Part shown: positions 26,595 to 35,035 of the stretch, piece after piece | Numbering within the stretch: the first letter of the stretch is position 1 | Layout of the letters: the number at the start of each line of letters is the position of its first letter | Source: an uncultured Prevotellaceae bacterium | Lineage (GTDB): Bacteria; Bacteroidota; Bacteroidia; Bacteroidales; Muribaculaceae | DNA: 54,709 nucleotides | Direction: 5' to 3' | NCBI GenBank assembly: GCA_900318865.1 | Contig: ONMF01000013.1 | Coordinates: 1-54,709, forward strand | Translations under genes and position numbers: made by a program | The notes under the pieces: model-generated | What the model saw: the letters and a program-made list of their open reading frames with translations, nothing else | Database searches by the model: none | What the model was told of the DNA's origin: nothing

Positions 26595-27851
26595 ATGGCT
26601 AAGAGAGAAGAAGCGGTCAACATGACCGACCAGTTTGCTGAGTTTAAAGAGTTGAAAAACATCGACAAGACCACGCTCATCAGCGTGCTCGAGGAGTCGT
26701 TTCGCTCGGTGCTGGCCAAGATGTTCGGCAACGACGACAATTTCGATGTGATTGTCAACCCCGACAAGGGCGACTGCGAGATTTACCAAAATCTGGAGGT
26801 GGTGCCCGACGGAGAGGTGGAGAATCCTAACAAGGAAATCTCGTTGAGCGATGCCCAGGCCGATGACGACCCCGACTGCGAGGTGGGCGAGGAGCACACT
26901 CGCAAGATTGACTTTGCCAAGTTTGGGCGCCGTGCCATCTTGAACCTGCGCCAGACTTTGGCCAGCAAGATTCTGGATCTTCAGAAGGACGCCATTTTCA
27001 ATAAGTTCAAGGCCATTGAGGGCCAGCTTGTCTCGGGCGAGGTGTATCAAGTGTGGAAACGCGAGGTGCTGCTGCTCGACGAGGAGAAGAACGAGCTGCT
27101 GCTGCCCAAGGATCAGCAGATTCCCACCGACGTCTACCGCAAGGGCGAGACGGTGCGTGCCGTCATTTACAATGTGGACAACAAGAACAACAATCCCAAG
27201 ATTATCGTGTCGCGCACCGATGAGAACTTCCTGCGCCGCCTCTTCGAGCTGGAGGTGCCCGAGATTCACGACGGCCTGATTGTGATCCGCTCGGTGGCCC
27301 GCATCCCCGGTGAGCGCGCCAAGATTGCCGTGGAGAGCTATGACGACCGTATCGACCCCGTGGGCGCCTGTGTGGGCGTGAAGGGCAGCCGCATTCACGG
27401 CATCGTGCGCGAACTGCGCAACGAGAACATCGACGTCATCAACTACACCAGCAATCCGCAGCTCCTGATTCAGCGCGCTCTGAGCCCTGCCAAAATCTCG
27501 TCGATTCGCCTTGATGAGGAAACCAAGAAGGCCGAGGTGTTCCTGCGCCCCGAGGAGGTGTCGCTGGCCATCGGCAAGGGTGGCTTGAACATCAAGTTGG
27601 CCTCGATGCTCACGGGCTATGCCATCGACGTGTACCGTGACATTGAGAGCGAGGGCGAGGAGGATATCTATCTCGACGAGTTCAAGGACGAAATCGACGA
27701 GTGGGTGATCGAGGCCTTGAAGGATATGGGCTGCGCCACCGCCAAGGCTGTGCTGCGCACGCCGCGTGAAGAGCTCATCGAGAAAGCCGACCTGGAAGAG
27801 GACACCGTAGACAACCTGCTGGCCGTGCTGAAAGCCGAGTTCGACGAGTAA
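26595..27851 (+). CDS. nusA: Transcription termination/antitermination factor NusA
   Basis: The product has 418 residues. Domains in order are the RNA-polymerase-binding N-terminal domain (1-~130), an S1 domain (~137-205, starting GQLVSGEVYQVWKREVLL), KH1 (VGACVGVKGSRIHGIVREL, with a GxxG of VKGS) and KH2 (LAIGKGGLNIKLASMLTGY). A short acidic linker and a helical end follow (DMGCATAKAVLRTPREELIE). The length and lack of E. coli-type acidic repeat pair are as in other Bacteroidota. The operon places it between rimP and infB. Confidence 0.95.
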   Translation: MAKREEAVNMTDQFAEFKELKNIDKTTLISVLEESFRSVLAKMFGNDDNFDVIVNPDKGDCEIYQNLEVVPDGEVENPNKEISLSDAQADDDPDCEVGEEHTRKIDFAKFGRRAILNLRQTLASKILDLQKDAIFNKFKAIEGQLVSGEVYQVWKREVLLLDEEKNELLLPKDQQIPTDVYRKGETVRAVIYNVDNKNNNPKIIVSRTDENFLRRLFELEVPEIHDGLIVIRSVARIPGERAKIAVESYDDRIDPVGACVGVKGSRIHGIVRELRNENIDVINYTSNPQLLIQRALSPAKISSIRLDEETKKAEVFLRPEEVSLAIGKGGLNIKLASMLTGYAIDVYRDIESEGEEDIYLDEFKDEIDEWVIEALKDMGCATAKAVLRTPREELIEKADLEEDTVDNLLAVLKAEFDE

Positions 27852-27905
27852 TCGCCATTCGCAACCACACCATTCAAGAGGAAACAAAATCACAACATTG
27901 CGCTT

Positions 27906-30719
27906 ATGCCAATAAAAATAAGTAAAGTAATCAAAGATTTAAACGTAGGGAGTACCACTATTCAGGATTTCCTTCGCAAAAAGGGTATTGAAATCGATAC
28001 CTCCAATGTGAATGTGCGCATCGCTGACGATGTGTACGATATTCTCGTGAAAGAATTCCGGCCCGACATGGACCAGAAAATCAAGAGCGAGAAGCAAACC
28101 AAGGAGCGCCAGCAAAAGAAGAAAGAAGAGGCACCCAAGGTGGAGGAAATCAGGACGATTATTCCCGGGCAGAAACCGAAAATCTTGGGAAAAATAGACC
28201 TCGACAAGGCCGGGAAGCCGCAGCCCAGGGTGGAAGAAAAGCCTGCCCCTGAGGTGACTGCCAAGCCCGAGGTGAAGCCTGAACCCAAGCCCGAGGTGAA
28301 GCCCGAGCCGCAGGTCGAGGCGAAACCTGCACAGCCCGCGGTGGAACAGCCCCAAGCACCTGTGCAACCCCAAAAGGAGGCCGAGCCCAAACCCGAGCCC
28401 AAGCCCGCGCCTGAGCTTGAACCCAAGCCCGAACCCAACCCCGAGCCCGAGCAACATGAACCTCAAGCGCCCGACCAGCCTGAGAAACCTGCCGAACCCG
28501 AGGTGTTCACCCTGGGCAAGCCCGAAGGCCCCACGCTCAATGTGGTGGGCAAAATCGACCTCGACGCGCTCAACCAGCAGACCCGTCCCAAGAAGAAGAC
28601 GAAAGAGGAAAAGCGCAATGAGCGCATCGCCAAGGCTCAAGGCTCCGAAGCCGGCAAGAAGAAGCGTAAACGCATCGGCAAAGAGAAAATTGACGTCGAC
28701 AAGGCCGCAGCTCTGCAGCAGAACCAGCCGCAGCCGGGCAAGGGCAAAGGCTCACAGCAGCCCGGTGCCGACGCCACGAAGCGCAAGGACAAGAAGAAAC
28801 GCCCCTTCAAGCCCGAGGTGAGCGAGGAAGATGTGCAACGCCAAGTCAAAGAGACGCTGGCACGCCTCACCACCAAGGCCCCGAAGAAGGCCGCCAAGTG
28901 GCGTAAAGAGAAACGCGAGGCCGTGCGCGAGGAAGAGCGCGAAGTGGCAGCACAAGCCGCAGCCGAGCGCAAGGTGCTCAAGCTCACCGAGTTTGTGACC
29001 GCCAACGACCTGGCCGCCATGATGGATATTCCGGTGAACAAAGTGATTGGCACCTGCATGAGCCTGGGCGTGATGGTGTCCATCAACCAGCGTCTGGATG
29101 CCGAGACAATCAATATTGTGGCCGACGAATTCGGCTTCAAGACCGAGTACACCAGCGCCGAGGTGGTCGAGGCCATTCATGACGAGGCCGACGCTCCCGA
29201 GGATCTGGTGGAGCGCTCGCCGGTGGTCACCGTGATGGGTCATGTGGACCATGGCAAGACATCGCTGCTCGACTACATCCGCAACACCAACGTCATCGCC
29301 GGCGAGGCAGGCGGCATCACCCAGCACATCGGTGCCTACAATGTGAAGCTCAAGAATGGCCGTCGCATCACCTTCCTCGACACCCCCGGCCACGCGGCGT
29401 TCACCGCCATGCGTGCCCGCGGTGCAAAGGTCACCGACATCGTGATTGTGATTGTGGCAGCCGACGACAATGTGATGCCTCAAACGGTGGAGGCACTGAG
29501 CCATGCCAGCGCGGCAGGAGTGCCCATTATCTTTGCCATCAACAAGATTGACAAACCCGGCGCCAACCCCGAGAAAATCAAGGAAGAGCTTGCCGGCATG
29601 AACTACCTGGTGGAAGACTGGGGCGGCAAATACCAGAGCCAGGACATCTCGGCCAAGAAAGGAACGGGCGTATACGAGCTGCTTGAGAAAGTGCTGCTCG
29701 AGGCCGACCTGCTTGAGCTGAAGGCCAATCCCAACCGCAAGGCCACCGGCTCGATTATCGAGTCGTCGCTCGACAAGGGCCGCGGCTACGTGGCCACCGT
29801 GCTCGTCGATAACGGCACGCTGCGTGTGGGCGACATCGTGCTCGCCGGAACGCATTACGGCAAGGTAAAAGCCATGTTCAACGAGCGCAACCAGCGCATC
29901 ACCGAGGCCGGACCGGCGTCGCCTGCCCTCATCTTGGGCCTGAACGGCGCTCCCACGGCCGGCGACAAGTTCAATGTGATGGACACCGACCAGGAGGCCC
30001 GTCAGATTGCCAACAAGCGCGAGCAGTTGCAGCGCGAGCTGGGATTGCGCACGCAGAAGCGAGTCACCCTGGAGGATATCGGCCGTCGCCGCGCATTAGG
30101 CGATTTCCACGAGCTGAACATTATCGTCAAGGGCGATGTGGACGGTTCTATCGAGGCACTGAGCGACTCGCTCATCAAGCTGTCGACCCCCGAGGTGCAG
30201 GTCAACGTCATCCACAAGGCGGTGGGTGCCATCACCGAGAGCGATGTGACACTGGCCGCCGCCAGCGATGCCTATATCGTGGGCTTCCAGGTGCGTCCCA
30301 GCGGCGATGCCAAGCGACTGGCGGCACAGGAGGGTGTGGACATCCGCATCTATTCCATCATCTATGATGCCATCGAAGAGGTGAAGAGCGCTATGGAAGG
30401 CATGCTCCAGCCCGACATCAAGGAGGAAGTGAGCGGCAGCGCCGAGGTGCGCCAGGTGTACCACATCAGCAAGGTGGGAACCATTGCGGGTGCCATGGTG
30501 ACCGAAGGAAAAATCAAGCGGCAGTGCAAGGTGCGCGTGATTCGCGACGGCATTGTGATTTTCACCGGCAACCTGGCTTCTCTCAAGCGCTTCAAAGACG
30601 ATGTGAAGGAAGTGGCCAGCGGTTACGACTGCGGCTTGAGCATCCAGAGCTACAACGACCTGGTGGAAGGCGACATCATCGAGGCATTCGAGGAAATCGA
30701 GGTCCACAAGACATTGTAA
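27906..30719 (+). CDS. infB: Translation initiation factor IF-2
   Basis: The 937-residue GTPase brings initiator tRNA to the 30S subunit. The N-terminal IF2_N-like domain spans 1-55, followed by a long Pro/Glu/Lys-rich linker (~90-210), and a Lys-rich region with another IF2_N segment near 360-410. The G domain has G1 GHVDHGKT at 445-452, G3 DTPGH (~491) and G4 NKID (~545). Domains II-IV complete the protein. The 5' linker is built of short degenerate repeats (see the repeat feature). A rho-independent terminator lies 11 bases after the stop. Confidence 0.97.
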   Translation: MPIKISKVIKDLNVGSTTIQDFLRKKGIEIDTSNVNVRIADDVYDILVKEFRPDMDQKIKSEKQTKERQQKKKEEAPKVEEIRTIIPGQKPKILGKIDLDKAGKPQPRVEEKPAPEVTAKPEVKPEPKPEVKPEPQVEAKPAQPAVEQPQAPVQPQKEAEPKPEPKPAPELEPKPEPNPEPEQHEPQAPDQPEKPAEPEVFTLGKPEGPTLNVVGKIDLDALNQQTRPKKKTKEEKRNERIAKAQGSEAGKKKRKRIGKEKIDVDKAAALQQNQPQPGKGKGSQQPGADATKRKDKKKRPFKPEVSEEDVQRQVKETLARLTTKAPKKAAKWRKEKREAVREEEREVAAQAAAERKVLKLTEFVTANDLAAMMDIPVNKVIGTCMSLGVMVSINQRLDAETINIVADEFGFKTEYTSAEVVEAIHDEADAPEDLVERSPVVTVMGHVDHGKTSLLDYIRNTNVIAGEAGGITQHIGAYNVKLKNGRRITFLDTPGHAAFTAMRARGAKVTDIVIVIVAADDNVMPQTVEALSHASAAGVPIIFAINKIDKPGANPEKIKEELAGMNYLVEDWGGKYQSQDISAKKGTGVYELLEKVLLEADLLELKANPNRKATGSIIESSLDKGRGYVATVLVDNGTLRVGDIVLAGTHYGKVKAMFNERNQRITEAGPASPALILGLNGAPTAGDKFNVMDTDQEARQIANKREQLQRELGLRTQKRVTLEDIGRRRALGDFHELNIIVKGDVDGSIEALSDSLIKLSTPEVQVNVIHKAVGAITESDVTLAAASDAYIVGFQVRPSGDAKRLAAQEGVDIRIYSIIYDAIEEVKSAMEGMLQPDIKEEVSGSAEVRQVYHISKVGTIAGAMVTEGKIKRQCKVRVIRDGIVIFTGNLASLKRFKDDVKEVASGYDCGLSIQSYNDLVEGDIIEAFEEIEVHKTL
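28236..28505 (+). repeat. Degenerate coding repeats in the IF-2 linker
   Basis: The codons for Glu, Pro, Lys and Gln recur in short units such as GAGGTGAAGCC(T/C)GA and CCCGAGCCCAA, encoding [18 protein letters not shown] text. It is not a CRISPR array: the units are 9-12 bases, in frame, and without spacers. Such low-complexity linkers vary in length between strains. Confidence 0.85.
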
Positions 30720-30729
30720 CAACTCAAAT

Positions 30730-30768
30730 GAGTGCCGGGTGACGCAAGCCATCCGGCACTCTTTCTTT
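30730..30768 (+). terminator. Rho-independent terminator after infB
   Basis: GAGTGCCGG (30730-30738) pairs with CCGGCACTC (30753-30761) and is followed by TTTCTTT. It separates infB from folK, whose start is only 19 bases after the T-run. Confidence 0.8.
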
Positions 30769-30786
30769 ATAGCCCGATTCAATACC

Positions 30787-31227
30787 ATGCGATATTATCT
30801 GAACATAGGAAGCAACCTGGGCGACCGCTGGGCCCACCTGTACGGTGCCATTGTGGCGCTGGCCGCCGGCGCCGGCGGATGGTGCCTGCTGAGCGATGTG
30901 GTGGAGAGCGAGCCCTGGGGCTTCGAGAGCGACAACGGTTTTCTCAACCTGGGAGTGGCCATCGACACTGGCCGCGAACCGATGGATGTGCTGCGCTGGA
31001 TTCAAAGCATTGAGCGCGCTCTGGGCAGTGCCGCCCATCGTGATGCGCTGGGGGGCTATGTGGACCGGGTGGTGGACATCGATATCATGGCCATCGACAG
31101 CGAGCCCGCTCCCGACGGCAGTCGCACGGAGATTGTGATTGACACCGAGGCATTAAAGACGCCCCACCAGCATCTGGCGGAGCGTCCCTTTTTCCTGAAG
31201 CCTTTGCGGCAATTACGGGGCTGGTGA
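30787..31227 (+). CDS. folK: 2-amino-4-hydroxy-6-hydroxymethyldihydropteridine pyrophosphokinase (HPPK)
   Basis: The 146-residue folate-pathway enzyme pyrophosphorylates 6-hydroxymethyl-7,8-dihydropterin using ATP. Visible signs are the opening YYLNIGSNLGDR, the NGFLNLGVAI strand, and the metal-binding VDRVVDIDIMAID (equivalent of xRxLDLDIL). A short insertion (SEPAPDGSRT) lies after this motif. The end PHQHLAERPFFLKPL matches the family's PHPxxxxRxFVLxPL with one change. I chose ATG 30787 because the upstream in-frame ATG (30739) lies inside the terminator hairpin and adds residues unlike HPPK. The stop lies one base from the stop of the convergent POT gene. Confidence 0.9.
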   Translation: MRYYLNIGSNLGDRWAHLYGAIVALAAGAGGWCLLSDVVESEPWGFESDNGFLNLGVAIDTGREPMDVLRWIQSIERALGSAAHRDALGGYVDRVVDIDIMAIDSEPAPDGSRTEIVIDTEALKTPHQHLAERPFFLKPLRQLRGW

Positions 31228-31228
31228 A

Positions 31229-32752
31229 TCAGCGAGCCACTTTTTCGAGGCGGCGCATCATGATGAACATGAATGCGGCCGACACCAGGCACACCCCGAT
31301 AAACACACTCCACACTTGCCACAGCGGGAGGTCGCCCCACAGGTAGCCACCCACGCTCACCAGGAAGTTACCGATGGCGGTGCTGGCAAACCAACCGCCC
31401 ATCATCAATCCCTTGAGCTTGGGAGGTGCCACCTTGGTGACAAACGAGATTCCCATGGGCGAGAGCAACAACTCACCGAAAGTGAGCACCAGGTAGGTGC
31501 TGATGAGCCAGTTGGGCGATACCAGCGTGGCGGCACTGCCCGTGGCGGCCTGTTCGTTGGGCGTGGGCAGGCCCATGGAGCCAAGCACCATAATCAGGTA
31601 GGCCGCGGCGGCCACCAGCATGCCCAGCGCAATCTTGCGCGGTGCGCTCGGTTCTTTGCCTTTGCGTGCCAGCCACCCGAAGACGGCCATCGACACCGGT
31701 GTGAGCGCCACCACAAAGCAGGGGTTGAATTGCTGGAAAATGGGGGCGTCGATGGCGGTGCTCTCAGGCAGATAGAAGTAGCGCACCACCAGCACGGCCA
31801 CAGCCGCAGCAATCACGGCAAGGGAGATGTTGCGGCCCCGGGCCGTCTTGCTCTCCCAGGCGGCGAAAGCCGCATAGACGATGATGATGCCCATTACCAG
31901 GTTCCACACATCGAAGGCCATGCTTTGCAGCCCGCTTGTCGACTTCACGGTGAACTCGTTGGCGAAGAAAGTGAGCGTGAGCCCGTTCTGATGGAAAGCC
32001 ATCCAGAAGAAAATCACCACAATGAACACCAGGATGAGTGCCACCACGCGCCGTGTCGTGTCGCCGGCCGGAAGGTCGGGCGCGGCGGCCTGCTTGGCGT
32101 CGGCTTTCTTGCTGCGGCTGCTCACCTCGGTGTGGCGGAAGGTGCTGCGGAAGGCGTAGAAAATGGCTATCGAAACGATGAGCGACAGGCATGCCACCCC
32201 GAAGGCGAAGTGATAGGAGTCGGCCTCGCTCACGCCCAGCGACGTCTGCGCCCACTCCATGATTTTCACCGCCGCTGTGGGGGCAAACATGGCGCCAATG
32301 TTGATGGCCATGTAGAAGATGCTGAATGCCGCGTCGCGGCGGTCGCTATAGCGCGGGTCGTCGTAGAGGTTGCCCACCATCACTTGCAGGTTGCCCTTGA
32401 ACAGGCCTGTGCCCACACTGATGAGCAGCAAGGCGCCCATCATGGCCCAGAGCGCCACATTGTCGCCGCCCAGAGGCACCGACAGTGCCACATATCCCAG
32501 AAACATCACCAGGATGCCCGTGGTGACCATGCGCCCGTAGCCGAAGAGGTCGGCCAGCACGCCGCCAATCACCGGCAGGAAGTAGACCAGCATCAAGAAG
32601 CTGCTGTAAATCAAGCCCGCCTTGCCGGCGTCGAGCCCGAAGTTCGCCCGCAGAAACAGGGCGAACACGGCAATCATCGTGTAATAGCCAAAGCGCTCGC
32701 CAGTGTTGGCAAGCGCTAAAGCATATAATCCTTTCGGTTGGTTCTCAAACAT
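31229..32752 (-). CDS. POT/PTR family proton-coupled peptide transporter (copy 1)
   Basis: The 507-residue inner-membrane symporter of the MFS fold should take up di- and tripeptides with protons. The conserved E-x-x-E-R-F-x-Y-Y of helix 1 appears as NTGERFGYY (residues 16-24). The GG-x-L-A-D loop follows helix 2, GNLQVMVGNLYDD (after helix 4) fits the PTR signature, and FFWMAFHQNG lies in helix 7. It is nine bases downstream of the second copy (32761-34332) and shares its arrangement, so the two arose by tandem duplication and diverged. Confidence 0.9.
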   Translation of the reverse strand: MFENQPKGLYALALANTGERFGYYTMIAVFALFLRANFGLDAGKAGLIYSSFLMLVYFLPVIGGVLADLFGYGRMVTTGILVMFLGYVALSVPLGGDNVALWAMMGALLLISVGTGLFKGNLQVMVGNLYDDPRYSDRRDAAFSIFYMAINIGAMFAPTAAVKIMEWAQTSLGVSEADSYHFAFGVACLSLIVSIAIFYAFRSTFRHTEVSSRSKKADAKQAAAPDLPAGDTTRRVVALILVFIVVIFFWMAFHQNGLTLTFFANEFTVKSTSGLQSMAFDVWNLVMGIIIVYAAFAAWESKTARGRNISLAVIAAAVAVLVVRYFYLPESTAIDAPIFQQFNPCFVVALTPVSMAVFGWLARKGKEPSAPRKIALGMLVAAAAYLIMVLGSMGLPTPNEQAATGSAATLVSPNWLISTYLVLTFGELLLSPMGISFVTKVAPPKLKGLMMGGWFASTAIGNFLVSVGGYLWGDLPLWQVWSVFIGVCLVSAAFMFIMMRRLEKVAR

Positions 32753-32760
32753 ATCGGTTG

Positions 32761-34332
32761 TTATTTAGTGACGCGTTCCAGCCACTTGACCATGCCCCAC
32801 ATCACGCCCATGGCGATGAAGCAGATGATTAAGAACACAGCCCAGCACATCCACAATTTGGGCATGCCGTTGAGCATGACCGGGCCAATCCAGATAAACA
32901 GGTTGCCCAGCGCCGTGGCTCCCAGCCACAGGCCCTGGCAGATGCCTTGCAAGTGCTTGGGGGCAATTTTTGAGACAAACGACAGGCCCAGCGGGGAGAT
33001 GAACAGCTCGGCCACAGTCAGGAAGAAGTAGGTGGCTATCAGCACCCACCATTGTGACTTCATGGCTTCCTGCTGTGCGATGTCCATGGCGCGGAAGTCG
33101 GTGCCGTTGGGGTAGTCGTAAGCCATGCTCAGCACCATCAGGAACAGATAGGCCAGGCCGGTGATGAACATACCGATGACAATCTTGCGTGGTGTGGAGA
33201 TGGCACGTCCGGCACGGGTCATGGCGGCAAAGATGGCCATGATGATGGGCGTGAGCACAATCACGAAGAACGGGTTCACAGCTTGCCAAATCTCGGGTGC
33301 GATGGTGTCGGTGATAACATAGTCGCGGGCGAACACCGACAGTGATTGGCCGTTCTGGTGGAACGACAGCCAGAAGAACACGCACACACCCAGCACAGCA
33401 AACAGGGCATACATGCGCTGCTTGATTTCCTTGGCCATCGAGGCCTTCTCCTCGGGGGTGTATTCCACTGCGGCGACCGCCTCTTTCTTGGCGGGAGTGG
33501 GGAAGAGTTTCTTGTAGGCCATGAAAATAGCCAGCGAGATGAACATGGCCACGACCGAGGCGATGAATGAGTAGTGGACACCGGTGTTGAACACTTCCAG
33601 ATAGCTGTTGCAAGCGGTGTTCATGTCGGCCACGGCGTTGGGATTGGCCTTGGTCATCAGTTGCGTCAGGTTGGTCATCTGCTCACTGGTCATCGTGGCG
33701 GCATCGTTGAGGTACTGGTGGCACAAGGCGGGCAGGCCGGCATCGTAGACCATGCCTTTCACGCCCAGCCACCACTGGCGCAGCAGCGGAGCCACAAATG
33801 GCGCAACCAGGCCGCCGATATTGATAAACACATAGAAAATCTGGAAACCGCTGTCGCGGCGCTCCTTGATTTCTTTGAGTTCGTCATCTTTGACACCGCG
33901 TGCCACGGCATCGGCTTCCATGTTGTCGTACATCTGTCCCACGATAGCCTGCAGGTTGCCCTTGAACAAGCCGTTGCCGAAGGCTATCAGGAACAGGGCC
34001 ACGCAGGTGAAGACCAGCAGCCACATGTGATTGCCGGCCGAGTGCACAACGGGTATCGACAGCAGCACGTAGCCCACGGCCATGATGACAAGACCCCACT
34101 GGATGGTGCTTTTGTAGTTCTGCGTGCGGTCGGCGATCAGTCCGCCCACCAGGCTCAGCACATAGATTCCGGCATAGAACACAGCGTAGATGCCGCCGGC
34201 CAGGCCCTCATCGAGGCCGAATTTTGAGCACAAGAACAGCAGCAGCACTGCGTTCATGATGTAATAACCAAACCGCTCGCCCATATTACTTAAGGCGGCG
34301 GGGATTAGTCCTTTAGGATGATTTTTGAACAT
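32761..34332 (-). CDS. POT/PTR family proton-coupled peptide transporter (copy 2)
   Basis: The product has 523 residues. The helix-1 motif is NMGERFGYY at residues 16-24, and GNLQAIVGQMYDN follows helix 4. The gene encodes a long extra segment between helices 6 and 7 (roughly residues 195-240, with TSEQMTNLTQLMTKANPNAV), which the first copy lacks. FFWLSFHQNG is in the second half. Divergence from copy 1 is large outside the motifs, suggesting different substrate preference. It lies 34 bases after sufE and 8 bases before copy 1, so a three-gene transcript sufE-POT-POT is likely. Confidence 0.9.
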   Translation of the reverse strand: MFKNHPKGLIPAALSNMGERFGYYIMNAVLLLFLCSKFGLDEGLAGGIYAVFYAGIYVLSLVGGLIADRTQNYKSTIQWGLVIMAVGYVLLSIPVVHSAGNHMWLLVFTCVALFLIAFGNGLFKGNLQAIVGQMYDNMEADAVARGVKDDELKEIKERRDSGFQIFYVFINIGGLVAPFVAPLLRQWWLGVKGMVYDAGLPALCHQYLNDAATMTSEQMTNLTQLMTKANPNAVADMNTACNSYLEVFNTGVHYSFIASVVAMFISLAIFMAYKKLFPTPAKKEAVAAVEYTPEEKASMAKEIKQRMYALFAVLGVCVFFWLSFHQNGQSLSVFARDYVITDTIAPEIWQAVNPFFVIVLTPIIMAIFAAMTRAGRAISTPRKIVIGMFITGLAYLFLMVLSMAYDYPNGTDFRAMDIAQQEAMKSQWWVLIATYFFLTVAELFISPLGLSFVSKIAPKHLQGICQGLWLGATALGNLFIWIGPVMLNGMPKLWMCWAVFLIICFIAMGVMWGMVKWLERVTK

Positions 34333-34366
34333 AATGATTATGGTTTTTTAGGTGTTGAGATTTCGA

Positions 34367-34795
34367 TTATTCGTGGTTGGCCATCGTGTAGGCCAGTGCG
34401 TAGGAGCGGATTTTCTTCACCATGGCCACCAGGCCGTTGCTGCGTGTGGGCGACAGGTGGTCGTGCAGCCCGATGCGGTCGATGAAATAGAGGTCGGTGT
34501 CCAGGATGTCGCGTGGCGACTGCCCGTCGAGCACCCGCACCAGCATCGACACGATGCCTTTCACGATGAGCGCGTCGCTGTCGGCCTGGAGGTGTATCAC
34601 TCCGTCGGTGTAGTCGGCCTGCAGCCACACCCGGCTTTGGCAGCCGTCAATCAGGTTGTCGGGCGTTTTATATTGCTCGTCGAGCGGCGGCATGGCGTTA
34701 CCCATCTCGATAATCACCGCATAGCGATCCATCCAGTCGTCAAGGCCCTCGAACTCCTCGATTATTTCGTCTTGCAATTCATTGATAGTAGCCAT
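34367..34795 (-). CDS. sufE: SufE family iron-sulfur cluster assembly protein
   Basis: The 142-residue protein takes persulfide sulfur from the cysteine desulfurase SufS. The reactive cysteine is C52 within DGCQSRVWL, as in E. coli SufE (C51), and the preceding DxxY-x-x-PDN-x-I helix (YKTPDNLIDG) is typical. Start ATG 34795 (MATINELQDE) is preferred over an in-frame ATG ten codons upstream, which would overlap the promoter's expected start region. No sufS/sufB lies nearby. A full promoter lies 28 bases upstream. Confidence 0.9.
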   Translation of the reverse strand: MATINELQDEIIEEFEGLDDWMDRYAVIIEMGNAMPPLDEQYKTPDNLIDGCQSRVWLQADYTDGVIHLQADSDALIVKGIVSMLVRVLDGQSPRDILDTDLYFIDRIGLHDHLSPTRSNGLVAMVKKIRSYALAYTMANHE

Positions 34796-34822
34796 GAAAT
34801 ATCGTTTTTCAAATACGAAATC

Positions 34823-34854
34823 CAAAATTACTGCAAGTTGAGCGAAAATGCAAA
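34823..34854 (-). promoter_or_regulatory. Promoter of the sufE-POT unit (repeat-related module)
   Basis: On the minus strand TTTG at 34854-34851, a 20-base spacer, and TAATTTTG at 34830-34823. The spacer ends CGCTCAACTTGCAG, near-identical to the spacer of the plus-strand promoter at 37441-37471. Confidence 0.75.
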
Positions 34855-34974
34855 TTTATTTGTGATTTTCCGAAACGCCGCGCAATTTCGCGCTCCCGCC
34901 CGCCGCTGTATCGCCATTTGCAGTCAGGCATACGCAGTGGAGAGGTGGCGGGGTGCCCCGCGTGTGACGTATAC

Positions 34975-35009
34975 AAAAAGCAGGGAGTGCCATAATTGGC
35001 ACTCCCTGC
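34975..35009 (-). terminator. Rho-independent terminator after the PpiD-like gene
   Basis: A perfect 13-bp stem (34980-34992 with 34997-35009; the arms read GCAGGGAGTGCCA and TGGCACTCCCTGC) closes on a TAAT loop. On the minus strand it is followed by TTTTT (opposite 34975-34979). It lies 26 bases after the stop codon at 35036. Confidence 0.9.
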
Positions 35010-35035
35010 TGTCCCAGTGATTGGGTGATGGGAGA

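Noticed and set aside
28236..28505. CRISPR-like repeats in infB
   Set aside because: The units are 9-12 bases, in frame, with no spacers; they encode the IF-2 linker.
30739..30786. Upstream ATG for folK
   Set aside because: It lies inside the infB terminator hairpin and adds residues without HPPK similarity.
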